From the NCBI GenBank assembly GCA_034509425.1, contig JAVTVJ010000574.1, forward strand, positions 310,001-374,000: a stretch of 64,000 nucleotides of DNA, in the 5' to 3' direction. Both the position numbers and the translations under genes were made by a program. Shown here piece after piece: positions 51,701-63,710 of this stretch (positions are counted from its first letter, which is position 1; the number at the start of each line of letters is the position of its first letter). The notes under the pieces are model-generated. The model saw nothing but the letters and a program-made list of their open reading frames with translations, was not told where the DNA came from and ran no database searches. The DNA comes from Eopsaltria australis. Taxonomy: Eukaryota > Chordata > Aves > Passeriformes > Petroicidae.

Positions 51701-54700
51701 CCCTAATTGCAGTAGTTTGTCTTGATTTCAAGTTAGATGAAATAAAAATATTTATTTACAATGTTTCAGGTTTATGAATTGCATTACATTCTTAATTGAT
51801 GCTTTCAACAAACATGAAACAATGCATTAGCATTAACCAAGAGTGATGGATCTGTATTTGGTGATCACTGAGAACTCTCTCCCTGGCCTGAAAAGAACAA
51901 CTGCCACTTAAACTTGGTGGAAGCTTCAGTTTTGGGACCCAACACAGAGAAAAGATGAAACATATCATGCAACAACAGGTGTTTATCACATCCCTGCTCT
52001 CTCAAAAGGAAGAAGAAAAATTGAGGGTTTTTCCAGACAATCCCTTCTGCTAATTGCAGTCTCTGTATGTGAAAGCTGGATATCCTGAGTCACTGAAGGT
52101 GGAAATAACCCTTTAGGAAACCACCCCAGCTCAGAGCAGCCACTGGGGCCAAGAGAAATATCTGACCCACATCTCCTGTAATTCCTACTGAGGTACAACC
52201 ATGGTTTCATGAACCATGAAAAACCCCACAGTTTGCTGGCAACAGGCTGGTGCTCTGCTAGATAAAATTTGCAATACGAGGAAGAAGAAATACAAGACAT
52301 TAATAAATTGTTGTCCAAAGCTTGCCAGGCTCCTGACACCTTTTCCCATAACTCATGTAACAAAAAGAACTTATGGCCTGGGCAGTTTTAGTAGTTGCTA
52401 CCAACAGCAAAAAATGTCAAAACTCGGGATTTAGAAGAAAGGGCCCAGTCTGGATTTTAGCACACTTGAAAGCAACATGAACCTAAATGGAAACACCTGG
52501 AGAGTTTGCTGGACGCTGATGCTCAGAACCTGCAGCCCCAGTGGGACAGACTGAGAACCAGCTGAAGTTAAGAGACTTTAAATCACAGGTCATGTGCTCA
52601 ACACTGCCACAAACTCAGTTGCTGTTTGACACAGAAATACCCTGCACACATCTAGTAACCCAGATTTTCAAATTTCTGGAGCAACATATTTTTAAACAAA
52701 ATACATTATTCTCTTTAAATTTAGACTGACATTTGTTTCTGACTATTTAATTTTCTTTTTAAGCTGAAGGCTTCTTTGTGTGCCTTTCTTTCTTGGTTAG
52801 TTTCTACCATGAGTGGTGAAGAACACAACTGAAAACGTATTTTGTATCTGGTTTGTATTTGTTCAGAGAAAATAAAACTGGAAGCATTTGTTTTAATCAA
52901 CCCTTTAAAAAAAAAAAAGTATCAGCAGTACTCCTTATAAAGCAAGAAAAAGCAATCATCTTGCTGCGTTACACATATTTAACATGGTAGGCCAACTTTA
53001 TCATGAAAGACACAATAACTTTGTCAATAATGTAAATTAAGAACAGGAAGTGCAACTGCCTTTTAAATTTTTTGTCATATAAAGAGATTAAGACAATAAT
53101 TCCCTTCTGAAAAAGCAGTTATTCACATTTCTAACAAGTATATTCAACACTGTACGACTGTTTTGTCCCCACTGAAGTAAAAATACAACATGAACATATA
53201 ACATGTAAAGAACCATAAGATACTTTCAAATTAAAAAAAAAACCCAAACAACAACCAGAGAAAATCCCAGCTACCAGAATTGCCTGACAAATCACATCAA
53301 AACAAGGCACTTACTTTTCTGTCCTCAGTTTCTACACCAGAACTGCACTCTGCTTTAGTGTCCTGAAAGCACAAACAGAAAACTCGTGTCACAAAGGACA
53401 TTGACCAGCACTGGGGGAGTAACTCAGGCTGAAGAACTGTTAGTTTTGTACACAGAGTACATTAAAATATACAGGGTTTAGTACTGTGCCTTTAGGTGAA
53501 GTTTATTAAACTTTATTACAGGCATAAATTTAAAGAGAGGGTTGAAAGAACACAAAAAAAAAAACCCCAAACCTATTTCAGTACAGTGTAGCCAACTCTT
53601 GAGGAAAAAAATATGGTTTTATAGCGTACATTTTCTTTTTTACTTCCAACTTGAGGAAAATCTATTTCTTGGTTTTTTGGTTGTTTTTTTTTTAAAGAAA
53701 CTAGTGATGGAAACTGAAAGAAATATAAAGGTAAGCTAAAGAGAAAAAAGTGCTCAACCTTCTGCCATCAAGTGCTACCTAGGACTTGATAAATATTTAT
53801 GTTTGAATCTCATGGCAATGTGCAAGAACAGCAAAGCCTCTATTTATGACAAACGTGTGAATTTGTGTGTACAGACGTGTATACGTGTGGATATTCTGGA
53901 CATGTTTTCTTCAGGAATGAAACAAATTATCGTAAACCTAATGACACCCAACACATGGTCCTTTTATTCCTCAAGTGTTTTGGCTCACTGAACCTGTGGA
54001 TTTTTATGCTGAAGACATGCAGAGATAATGGTTATCACAAAAATGACACTCTGAAATGCATTTATTGCCTCACATTCACCCTTTTTACAGCAAGTTACTA
54101 CTGGAAACTGAGTAAGCCAAACACAATTCAAGTCACTCAACTGTAGACAAGTGACCTACTAATTTTCTTTTCAGCTTTACTTTTCTAGTGAGGATATTCT
54201 TGGAAGCAAATTTTGCTCAACTATTGCAGCTTTTGAGATTTCTGTTGGGAAAAGAATAACATATGGATGAGGGACAATTTCTTGTCAAAAAGTACTTCCC
54301 TGACCTCTCACTGAAGCTGGAACTACTCTAATCAGATGTTGAATTGATTATTGGCTACTTATTGCACATAAATTCCAAGGCTGATAGCAAATAGCAGCTC
54401 CTATAAGAAATGAAAACTAATGTAAAAAAAAGAATTTATGTTTCTTCAACAGCATGCCTGTTCATCTGAAATGAAGGACTGGTTTTACTTCAAAGCCAAA
54501 GACTTTTTGCTTACACCTATAAAAGATTGTTAAAAATTAAATCATTCAACCAAGTAAGATGAAGCAAGGTTTCCTGGAAAATATACTCTAATTCACAGCA
54601 AATTATATTAAAGATTATTTCATGAGGCATATCAAGCTGTGTCACTTCTTAAGCAGCAAAAAACCATTTGTTATTCTAGCCAGTCTGATATATGAATCAG

Positions 54701-57482
54701 CATCTCTAATACTCTTTATATCCCATCACTTTTCATGGGGAATCAGACTGTATTTTGTGGGATATAACACTCCAAAATTTTCTTTCAAGTGTGCCTTCCT
54801 GGCAGCCAGACAGTCTCTCACCATGTGGAGGAGAAGGAAATACTCTCTCTGCCTACAGGCTCACTTCCTGAGCCTGTTTGGGTATTTACATTTGTTTCTT
54901 TCTGGGGAGGGAACGAGGGAAAAAAGCTCAGCTTTTAAAAACCCTTCTGCCTCAGAGGAATTAATTCAAACTTCATTAGCACCAGTGCTCTTCATGTCCT
55001 AGCTGTGCCCTAAGCCACCTTTTGGAAAGAATGTAATGTTCTTTAACATATTTACTGGTTAATCCAAAATGAATCATCTCTTTCCATATCACCAAGGACA
55101 AGAGAGGCTCTGTCTCACACACTGACCCAAATTAACTGAAAGCAGGATAAAGCAGCTCCTCCCAGACTGCAGTCCTGGCTGTGACAGGCTCTCAGCATGA
55201 TGAATATACCTGAGCACCCAGCAGCACTCTGATCCCTTTTGCTGCCCCTGGAACAGTTGAGTTTGCTGTTCCACCACAGTCCTCTCCCATTAAAGGCAAT
55301 TTCTAAGAATTCATATGCATTCATTACACAATTAGAAATGCAGTTTTACCAGGATGAAACTAAGCCCATCTTCCTCTCATCACAGCTCACCTGACCTGGT
55401 TGTCTGGAGCAGCAAGGAAAGGGCACAGGTGGAGCCTTCAGCCCACAGGGACTCAGGTGAGGCCAGCCCAGCTGAGCCTCCCCTGCTCAATCAGGAATTA
55501 ATGAGATAAAATGAGCCTCACCTGGAACTGAGACCAGCCTCAGGAAGAGATTCAGGCTGGAGAGCAAATTACAGCGTTTCCATTCTGTGCTTTATCCCTA
55601 ACATCAGACAATTATTTCATCCCTTAGTGCTTGGTTATCTATGTAAAGATATGAAAAGTGAATATTTACAAATTAAACTGCATCTTTAGCAATGAAAACC
55701 ACATCTGGATGGCTTCAATCTCACTGCAACAATGTGTCACCTTTGAAATCATGTGAAGTCAGATTTAGCTAAAGAAAGTATGTCTTCAAGGCTAGACACC
55801 TGGATTCAGGCTTCTGCACAAGGGCAAGATAAAAACCAATTAATTTTCTGAAGCAATTAGTGTTGTAATTCTTCAAACCAGTGAAGCTACTGACTTAATC
55901 AAATCTATGTTTAAATATAAATATTTGAGTATATGTCTACATCCTCGATACACCTCTTTTAAAGAAAAAATGTACACAGACCCTAAGCTTTAAAAATCAT
56001 CAAAATGAATCATCTGTCAATCTCAGAGCAAGGAGGGAAGAAATGAGAATGTTCTTCTCTAGGAGACATCTGTGCTACTTTCTCTAGGTGCAAAATGACA
56101 AAGTGCTGTCACTTCACGTGTGTATTGCAAATTCCCCAGCTCTGTGAATTATTTGAGATCGAGAAGCACCATTGCTGTAAAGCAACTGTAAAATCCCAGA
56201 GATCTCAGCAATGTATCAGGCACTTTCTTTAATGCTGTTATATCACCAAAAAAAAAGTAAAAATCCAGAAAAGCTCTTCCTTCTGAAGAATTATTTTAGG
56301 CAAATTATATAATGATCAAACACTTCACAGGATGTTTCATGGGAAAGATAGGATTAAGCAGAAATCCATTTCAGTTTAAAACCAACACAATTCCTTTTTT
56401 CCCTAGGTGTCACTTCATAACAGCCAATTTAACAATATTATTAAAAACATATTAAGAGCTCTATGTTTCATATATCTTGCCTTTTGGTCTGTTTTGGAAA
56501 CAAAGTAAGGGTTTCTGCAGAACACTAGGAGCAATGCAGGACAAAAACAAGTTTAAGGGCTGGGATTTTTGAAGTTTAACACACTGAGTCCTTGGGGAAC
56601 AAATTTACCACCTTCATTCAACAGTGGCATTATAAAAATGTTACTGAACAGAGTGAAATAAAAGCCGTAGAAAGCAAAAGTAATTATTGGTAGTAGCATG
56701 AACCTGCATGACATTTTGGCTTTGGAACCTGCATATATTTTATTTTACGTAATTTCTGTAATTCTACATTTAATATCACTCCTTGAACTGCAAGCAGGAA
56801 TAGTGAAACCAGTATCCTGAAATATCCATTAGTGCTCCTAACACTCCCCACACCCCCAGTGGCCGTGTATTTTATGACTTTATCCCACACTGTGCAGTTT
56901 GTTTGTTCTCTCCCTGCCATCCAAACCCGATTCCCTCTGCTGCCCTCTCATTCCAACACAGAAACCAACCACAACAACCACAGGAAACCAGAAAATTTAG
57001 GAAAATTATCTGAATTTCCAACATTTTGTCTTTCCTCATGTGCACTATGAAAGGCAAAGCGAATTCCTGTGCACACCCTGCACTGCCACAGCCCAGAGGG
57101 AGGAAGGATGAGCCTCTGGAATTCCAACTATCCCAGTGCTCCCTCGGCTGGGTTTTTCTGTAATATCGATGATGAGCAGTAGGTGGAAGCAAATAACCTT
57201 GTAAAATCCTGTTCAGCCTCCCGTGAAAGATAAACCTGCTGCTGGTCAGGTGTTTCACACGTGTCCTTGGCACCCCAACAAGAGCCAACAAATAATGGGG
57301 TTTTTTTTCTTCACCATACTGGCTTCCAGTTTCATAAAACAGTAATTTGGAGATAAAAGGTGGTTTGCATCGTTTGGGGGTTTTTTTAGGTTTGAAATTT
57401 GTACAGCTGAAATGGACTCCTTTTAAGGACTAAAGCATTTATAAAGGTAACATAATCTTAAAATAAGAATATAAATACACAA

Positions 57483-57496
57483 ATATATATATATAT
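57483..57496. repeat. Short (AT)n microsatellite
   Basis: Seven AT/TA dinucleotide units in an AT-rich context. Confidence 0.85.
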
Positions 57497-58399
57497 GTAA
57501 TTAAAAAGTACACGGTCTAATTCTAGGTTATTGATTTTTCTGAATATTTTTATTGACTGCTTAAATATCTCAAAGCCCTGAATTATTGAGGGAAAATAGT
57601 TCATGTTTTTCTCTATTCATTGGCCATTATATTACATTATTGCTGCTAACAAACAGGCTGCCAGCAGAAGAATTCATTTGAATTTCATATTAGTTCTATT
57701 TCATCCATCCCAGAGAACAAATTAACCACACAGTTATACTTACTGAAGAAGAAAACAAATGAAAATGAAACCTTAGGATGTGACATTCAAGTCTGCACTA
57801 AGTTGGTCCCCAGTAACTGAAGGACTCAGGCAGGAGCCTCATCAAATTAACAAACGAGTTCAAGGAGTTGAATGGCTTCAACAGCTGCAGTGTCAAAGAT
57901 GTAGGAGAGGAGCTTTATTTTGAAAGATATAGCTTCATCTCTATTTATGAGCATTTGTGGACCAAGAGGTTTGTGTCTGCAAGTTCAAACCAGGAGAAAC
58001 CTGGGCCATCTGCACCTGTTTCTGATGCCTCAGGGCAGCCTTGGGGCACTTTGAGTGGAGCCAAAAGGGAACAACCCATCTGATCATGGATTTAACATCA
58101 AACTGCTCAAGATTTTAGGCAGCTTTCTTATCTTGTTTCTAGATGAAAGTAGAGTGTAAAAGGAAGATTTGCAAGACTCTTGAAAACTGAACTGACAGAA
58201 TTTTATAATAAAATAATTACTGCTTATAAAAATACTGCTGTATTTTTAATACAGCTTTGAAAGGCCTCGTGTGTGTGCCCTCCCACACACCCACCCACCC
58301 CCCGGCTGTGCCAGTGAACACCCAGCTCTGCTTTCTTCTGCTTCCAGCCCTTTGCTTATGCTCATTTCCACTTTTCAAGGCTATCAAGAGTTAAAATTT

Positions 58400-58411
58400 C
58401 CCCCCCCCCCC
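58400..58411. repeat. Poly-C run, 12 C
   Basis: An uninterrupted C12 run on the plus strand, about 100 bases downstream of another C-rich patch (CACCCACCCACCCCCC near 58290-58312). Long C homopolymers are rarer than A/T ones and are prone to sequencing length error. Confidence 0.9.
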
Positions 58412-58994
58412 AAGGAAAGCTTTGACTTTTTCCCAAATAACGACTTGTTTGAGGAACAGGTGCTGCTGCTGCTGGAGCTTCATGGACTGGAGTACATAAA
58501 ACCTTCACACTCCTCTTTTCCTCCTCTCACCTTCATGAGTTACTTGTCCTTTTCTTGAGGGCTCTCTAAACACTCAGAGATGCTCAGACACGTCTGTGCA
58601 CAGGCACAATCCTTGTGCCTAACTCTCCCCTCCTCTGTCCAAACAGATGTTCCATCAGCCCAGTGATGCAGAGTTACCCCGGTGTAAAACCTCCATCCTT
58701 ATCCCTAGATATCCCACACCCACACATGAAATAGGCAGCATTTTCACAAGACACAGATGTAATTTTGAGATGTGAATCAGTCATGCAGTAGTATCCAGCT
58801 GTAACTATTTCCTTTTGAAGCCTAGATCAGGTTAAGACTTAATTTGGGGCTAGTAAATATTTCATTTTCTGAGCTGGCAACAGAAACTTTAGGTAAAGCT
58901 GTCAGTTTGGACAGTGCAGAAACACTTAAGATTCCTAAATACAACATCATTTTGATCTACAGGTCAAATCTGAAATTCCTTTCCTATATGTCCC

Positions 58995-59018
58995 TGTATT
59001 TTCAAGGCTGAAAATACA
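58995..59018. repeat. Perfect 10-bp inverted repeat with 4-base loop
   Basis: TGTATTTTCA (58995-59004) and TGAAAATACA (59009-59018) flank AGGC. Pairing resumes outside after a two-base bulge (CC against GG). Confidence 0.9.
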
Positions 59019-59040
59019 CAGGAACTTCCAGAACTGTGAA

Positions 59041-59065
59041 TTTTAACAGTTTTAAACTGTTAAAA
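59041..59065. repeat. Perfect 12-bp inverted repeat with 1-base centre
   Basis: TTTTAACAGTTT (59041-59052) is followed by a single T and then AAACTGTTAAAA (59054-59065), an almost spacerless palindrome 22 bases downstream of another hairpin. Confidence 0.92.
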
Positions 59066-60123
59066 CTGGATTTTTAAACTATATTGTATTTATCAACGAC
59101 CACATAAGTAGCAGTATATTTGAAGTCACTGAAATGCAGGTGGTCAATAGATATTCCTGATAAATTCAAGGAGTTGTTGAGAAAGCTGCTGATGTGATTT
59201 CAGTGTAAGCTGGGTAAGGTGACAGCTGGCAATAGATACCCAGAGTACAGAAACTTTTATAGAAAGAAATCTAATTTGACAGTTTATGTTTTCAAATGAA
59301 CAACAGCACAGGGGCACAACACAGCTCCTGAAGGAATCTATCTTTTTTCAGTCAGGTTTCCTGCAGGAAACAGGCAGATAAAATTGCTTCATACCTCAGA
59401 CACCTGAACACCTTTAGAGTATCTTTGCTAAGTTTAGCCATATTTGACAGGGAAATAAACAGAAGCCCAAAGATATTCCTGTATTTTTCATAAATCAGTG
59501 CCTGAGGAAAAGACAGAACATCACTTGCAAAGCCATGCCCTACTCCAGCTGATAAAAGAGCCCAAAAAGAGGTGAGGATGCTGAGAGGAGGAAGATTTAC
59601 TTTGTGAAGATACTGAAGTGGCTGCCAGGAAGGAGCCAGTGTTTACTGAGAGGGGACTGTGTGGGTTTATTTTATTATAAATCAATAATAAAACTATTTC
59701 ACTTAAGTCCAATTTTCACTAAGTAAGTTCTTTCAAGATTGAAGAGGGTTTTTGTTTAACTTTTAAAGAGAGTTCAGTCATTTGGGGCAATGTAGTGATA
59801 AAAAGCATAAATTTTAAATCAAACAGTGATTTTTCAGGCTTGCAGAGTGAAAGGACAGGAACTGTTTAATGACAGAAGATGTGTCATGACTGCAGAAGTG
59901 CCTGGAAAACTAGGGCTCTGTAAAAATCTATTTTCTCTTTGATATTATGCAACACTTTTGATTATCACTAAAAGTCCAGTTTTATGTTTTTAATATGTTT
60001 TCACAAAATATGGCTGTTTCTGTGCAGCAAAACAGTTACACTCACAATAAGCTGGCTATGTACTTACTATGCTTTCTTGAGTGAAAAAATTAAGCAAAAT
60101 TTCATATTGGACTCAAAACTTCC

Positions 60124-60213
60124 CTCAATAAACAACCCACGAACTTTCTCACTTCTGCCTTGTTGAGGGGGAGTGAGTGGGGCTTTGCTGCCTACTGGGG
60201 TTAACCCACAGCA
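60124..60213 (+). mobile_element. ERVL-type LTR fragment, 3' end
   Basis: The segment contains CTCAATAAACAACCCACGAA (AATAAA at 60127-60132) and CTTTCTCACTTCTGCC. It then has a TTGAGGGGGAGTGAGTGG block followed by GGGGTTAACCCACAGCA. The C/G-rich turn with GAGTGAGTGG and the final GGGGTTAACCCACA match the recalled 3' end of avian ERVL-type LTRs, which finish in a GGGTTAAACCACGACA-like sequence. About 90 bases survive. The U3 part and the 5' terminus are not recognisable, and no retroviral gene sequence lies on either side. The terminal CA suggests that this is the true LTR end next to host DNA. Confidence 0.7.
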
Positions 60214-61981
60214 ATCATAAATTTAAAATATTTCAGTTCCTACCTATTCTCTAAAGTCACAAGTAGTCAGGTCACAAATTATCTTCTGCTTCATACACTG
60301 AAAATGATTCCAGCTTCGTGGCCCAGCTCTGTGTCATTGCACTAATAAGAATGCAGAAACAAAGGCAGGAGTGAACACTGCATCCCAAGGACTGCTCTTA
60401 TAATGAAAAAATTCAAAAGGAGCTCTGATGATGACAGCTATTGCTTTAACATCCAAGAGAAATAAAGAATTGGACTGGAGCCTCAGGCAGCAAGTTGGTA
60501 TAATTTAGCTTTGAGAAGTTTCCTTCTCGACCAAGAGTCCGATTCTTTTGTTCTTGTTGGCAAGAAGACAGTGACTGAGATGCTGTTTCTTCTTCCCTGC
60601 CCAGTGAAGGGTGAACAAGCCCAGTTTGCTTTGGAACACCTGCCAAGCTGCACTGTTGTGAAGACAGCAGAACCCTTTGGTTTCCCAGACGTTTCCAGGA
60701 GCACAGAGCTAAACAGACACTGCTCACATCAGAGCAAAGCACAACACCCATCCCCTGGCACTGAGAGCTCAGCCAGCCCAGCAGGGAGGCCTGCCAAGGC
60801 AAACAGACAGAAGTCAGAGGCACAGACGTGTCACTGCTCCCAAGTGCTCAGCACTCAGCATCCCCAGCACGAGCTCTGCTCCCAGGGCTGCAGCTCACAG
60901 CGCTCGGTTTCCACTGAAGAGTCTCAGCTCCAACACCCATGGAATTCTGCAGCCAGCACACACACGGTGCACTGTCCCCCCTAAACCTTGCCTTGGCTGT
61001 TTCCCCCCAGGCAGATGCTTTGCTCCACGTATCAGCACTAAAGTGATGAGCAAAGGATCACTGAACACAAACAGCCCTGGCATCCTCCTGCCAAAGGATG
61101 ACTCTGTCTCAGTGCTGCTCAAGAGATGTCCCATGCAGCAGGAGAAAACCAAACCAAACCAAAACATCCTCCCCCCATCAAACAAACCATAAAACCACAG
61201 GGCCCCTTCACACCCCTAAACCCCTTTCTTCCCTTGCACCCATAGATTTTGTGGTTTTGTGTATAGACCCATGTGCACTGAGGAATTAGCCTTCTTTTTA
61301 AATAAGGAATATTGATTCCTTAGTTGTAGTAAATACTTTTAAATATCGAATAAGCTAAAGCAGTATTTTTAATTGGAGTGGAGATAATAAATATCTGTGT
61401 AATACTGTGCAGTATGTGAAGACATTTCCATATATAACTGAAATATAAGAGTACCTGCATTTTCTTTGTAACCGATTTCACTGTATATTTGGACTGGCAA
61501 ATGTTTTTGCATCATAGCTGTACATGAAAGATGAATGCAAAAATGAGCTATGGCATTTGGGAGAGAGAGGTGCCAGGTACTCTTAGAGCAGCATAACAAG
61601 AAGTTAATAAACAGATTTGGATCAATCAAAAAATTTCAAAAAAAACAGGTTCCTCCTCCTTTCCTTAAATGAATAGAGAAATGAAAGGAAAAAAGGAGCC
61701 ATCTAAATCCAATTTTTTAAAGCTTTTTATTAGTCTCATAATCTGCAATTTCTCACTCACCAGACAGGTTAAATCATCTATTCCCGGCAGAGAATCCAGT
61801 AGGAATGAAGCATCAAGCATCACAGTATTGACTTCTAGGAGCTGTCCAAGACTAAAACCTCCAGAGCACCTCTATAACTCTCATTTTCCCTCCTGTCTAA
61901 ACATAAAGCTTTTCTACTTAAATGCACCAGCCACGAGATGAGCCTTCAGACTGAGGCTGCAGCCTCTCAACCATTCCAAAT
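60214..61981. other. Single-copy non-coding DNA, GC-richer at 60480-60990
   Basis: The GC-richer part carries open frames on both strands (157 codons plus at 60511-60984; 125 codons minus at 60446-60823). Neither has a recognisable domain, and both are of the kind produced when stops are scarce. Near 61147-61163 there is a short (CCAAA)n run. I recognise nothing else. Confidence 0.5.
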
Positions 61982-62076
61982 GGGATAAGGACTCATCTCC
62001 CTGAGCAGGGTAAGGGCTGATTTACCTGAGCTGGGTAAGAATTCCTTTACCTGAACAGGAAAAGGACTCTTTTGCC
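61982..62076 (+). repeat. Degenerate 25-bp minisatellite, about 3.7 copies
   Basis: Units start at 61982, 62008, 62033 and 62058. Each has the pattern GGRWAAGG-(N)5-7-TTTRCCTGARC. For example, unit 2 starts GGGTAAGGGCTGATTTACCT and unit 3 starts GGGTAAGAATTCCTTTACCT. Unit 1 is one base longer and the last unit is cut short. The divergence between units shows that the array is old or was diverged when formed. Confidence 0.8.
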
Positions 62077-63467
62077 ATTTCATAACCAGGGGATTTCATC
62101 TCAGAAACCCCTCATCTTTTTGGCTTCTGAAATATCCGATGGCAATCCCACAGTTTAATTACATATAATATTGAAAAACACGCCCTTTTGTTTGAATTTG
62201 TTCACCAACAGCTGATTGGATGTCAACAGTTCTTTTCACCAGTGAAAAAGTGAATAACTAGGCTGGTATTTAAAATACAACAGAAGTCTCTCTCAAATGT
62301 CAGAATTCACACCAACACATTTCTCTCAATCCTAAGGAGAATCCTTCATCTCTTCTCTGTAACCTCCAGCTATTTGACACTTGACAAAATGTGAATGTTC
62401 CAGTTTAATTAATGAAGTAGGTGATGTGTTGACCCAGGAAACAGACTGCCACACTTATTTCAGAAATCCATTTAAAGGATTATATTGCCAAATCAGATGG
62501 CATTGCTTTAAAAAAAATTAAAATAAATCTGCACAAACTGAAGAATTTCATAGTAAGAAATGCCAACTCAGCATGGCCAAAAGAATCTGAGGGATACGTT
62601 TCCATCAGAGATGTGATCACCCCCACATTACATTTCCTCTCTGTTCTCTCTGTATTACAGGCCAAGTACACAAGTCTGTGCTTTTGATAAAGTTTTTCTT
62701 CCAGTTCAATCAACTTACACAAGCATGAATACTGGATAGTATCTAAGCTGCACAATTTAAAACAAAGTAAAACACTGACAGTAGATCAATTTCAAAGCTA
62801 AAAAACGGATTACATAAAGCCCACTTTTTGATGGAACACAAATGGCACTGTTGCTGAACTCAGAACATTGCTTTGATGAATTATTTTCAGTCCATGCTGA
62901 GTATAACTGCACACATTTCCCTTCAACTAGAAAGTTGTTAGAATCACATTAGAGCAGAAAAATGTATTTCTCCCTGTTTCTCTATAAACCAGGTTAATAC
63001 ACTTTTATTTGATCTGGTAAATTTTCAAAATTACTTTTTGGCAAGACCAATTCAGAATTTATGATCCTAATATACTGAAAGTTTTTCCTTAAAGACTGAA
63101 CACAAATTCTAAACCTTAGAGGGAAAAAAAAATCCACAACTTCTGTATAGAAACTGAGTTTTAGCAGCTTCTGCTCTCAATCCTGCTATAATTTAACCCG
63201 AGATGGGTCCAGAGAACAGGCTGACAGGTGATATATGCTTCCTATTTTGCTGTTCATATAACCATTAACAATAACTGCAATAGAGCACATGAATGATAAC
63301 GACCAGACACCACTGAACTGGAAAATTCAATATTCTTTACCAAGGTGAAGGGGCGGTGGGGGTGGATCTATTAAAATATTGTGCCTCAACTAATATGTAT
63401 GGCAGCTTAGGAAACAACGTGCCCATAAAGTGGTTTCTTATTCCTTATCAATTGCAAGCATCTTACT
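62077..63467. other. Single-copy non-coding DNA
   Basis: No repeat or gene is recognised. The longest frame is 91 codons (62480-62755, minus), without a motif. Confidence 0.55.
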
Positions 63468-63511
63468 GGGGTGGTGGTGGCAGTAGTAGTAGTAGTAGTG
63501 ATAATAATAAT

Positions 63512-63541
<30 letters not shown>
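63468..63541. repeat. Compound trinucleotide microsatellite (GGT)n(AGT)n(AAT)n
   Basis: In register, the tract reads about four GGT-type units (63469-63480), a GGC/AGT junction, six AGT units (63482-63499), one GAT and then about thirteen AAT-type units to 63541, with one ATT interruption. If translated it gives runs of Gly, Ser and Asn, but the frames over it (63356-63619 plus, 63407-63697 minus) are artefacts of the repeat. Confidence 0.95.
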
Positions 63542-63542
<1 letters not shown>

Positions 63543-63643
63543 GAATGAGTGAAAAGAATCACCACTGCTATAATATAAACACTCTGAAACTTTTTAATAT
63601 CAGATACCATGCTCTCTAAAAAAGTAAACACCAACAACTCCCC

Positions 63644-63710
63644 CAAAAACAAAACAAAACAAAAAACAAAAGAAAATTTAGAAAACCAAGCAAACAAAAA
63701 AAAAAAAAAA
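63644..63710. repeat. A-rich (CAAAA)n low-complexity tract
   Basis: The tract has CAAAA/CAAAAA units, then a short mixed segment, then a 15-base A run at 63696-63710. It lies about 100 bases after the compound microsatellite. Confidence 0.88.

Larger units (their letters stand above)
45736..60123. other. Long single-copy non-coding stretch
   Basis: About 14.4 kb without a confident transposon or gene. It includes a short (CA)n run near 48137-48150, homopolymers near 49426-49438 and 52905-52918, an (AT)n run at 57483-57496, a C12 homopolymer at 58400-58411 and paired hairpins at 58995-59018 and 59041-59065. The longest frame is 139 codons (56872-57291, minus), with no domain. GC-richer patches lie at 45830-46080, 49890-50090 and 55380-55500. 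None shows a recognisable coding signature or RNA gene. Confidence 0.5.

Noticed and set aside
54622..55002. 126-codon plus-strand frame
   Set aside because: The hydrophobic peptide reflects T-rich sequence. No family resemblance or conserved motif was found.
56872..57291. 139-codon minus-strand frame
   Set aside because: No domain was recognised, and an overlapping plus-strand frame (56832-57050) shows that the region is simply poor in stops.
63356..63619. Gly/Ser/Asn-rich 87-codon frame
   Set aside because: It is a translation of the compound trinucleotide microsatellite and not a gene.
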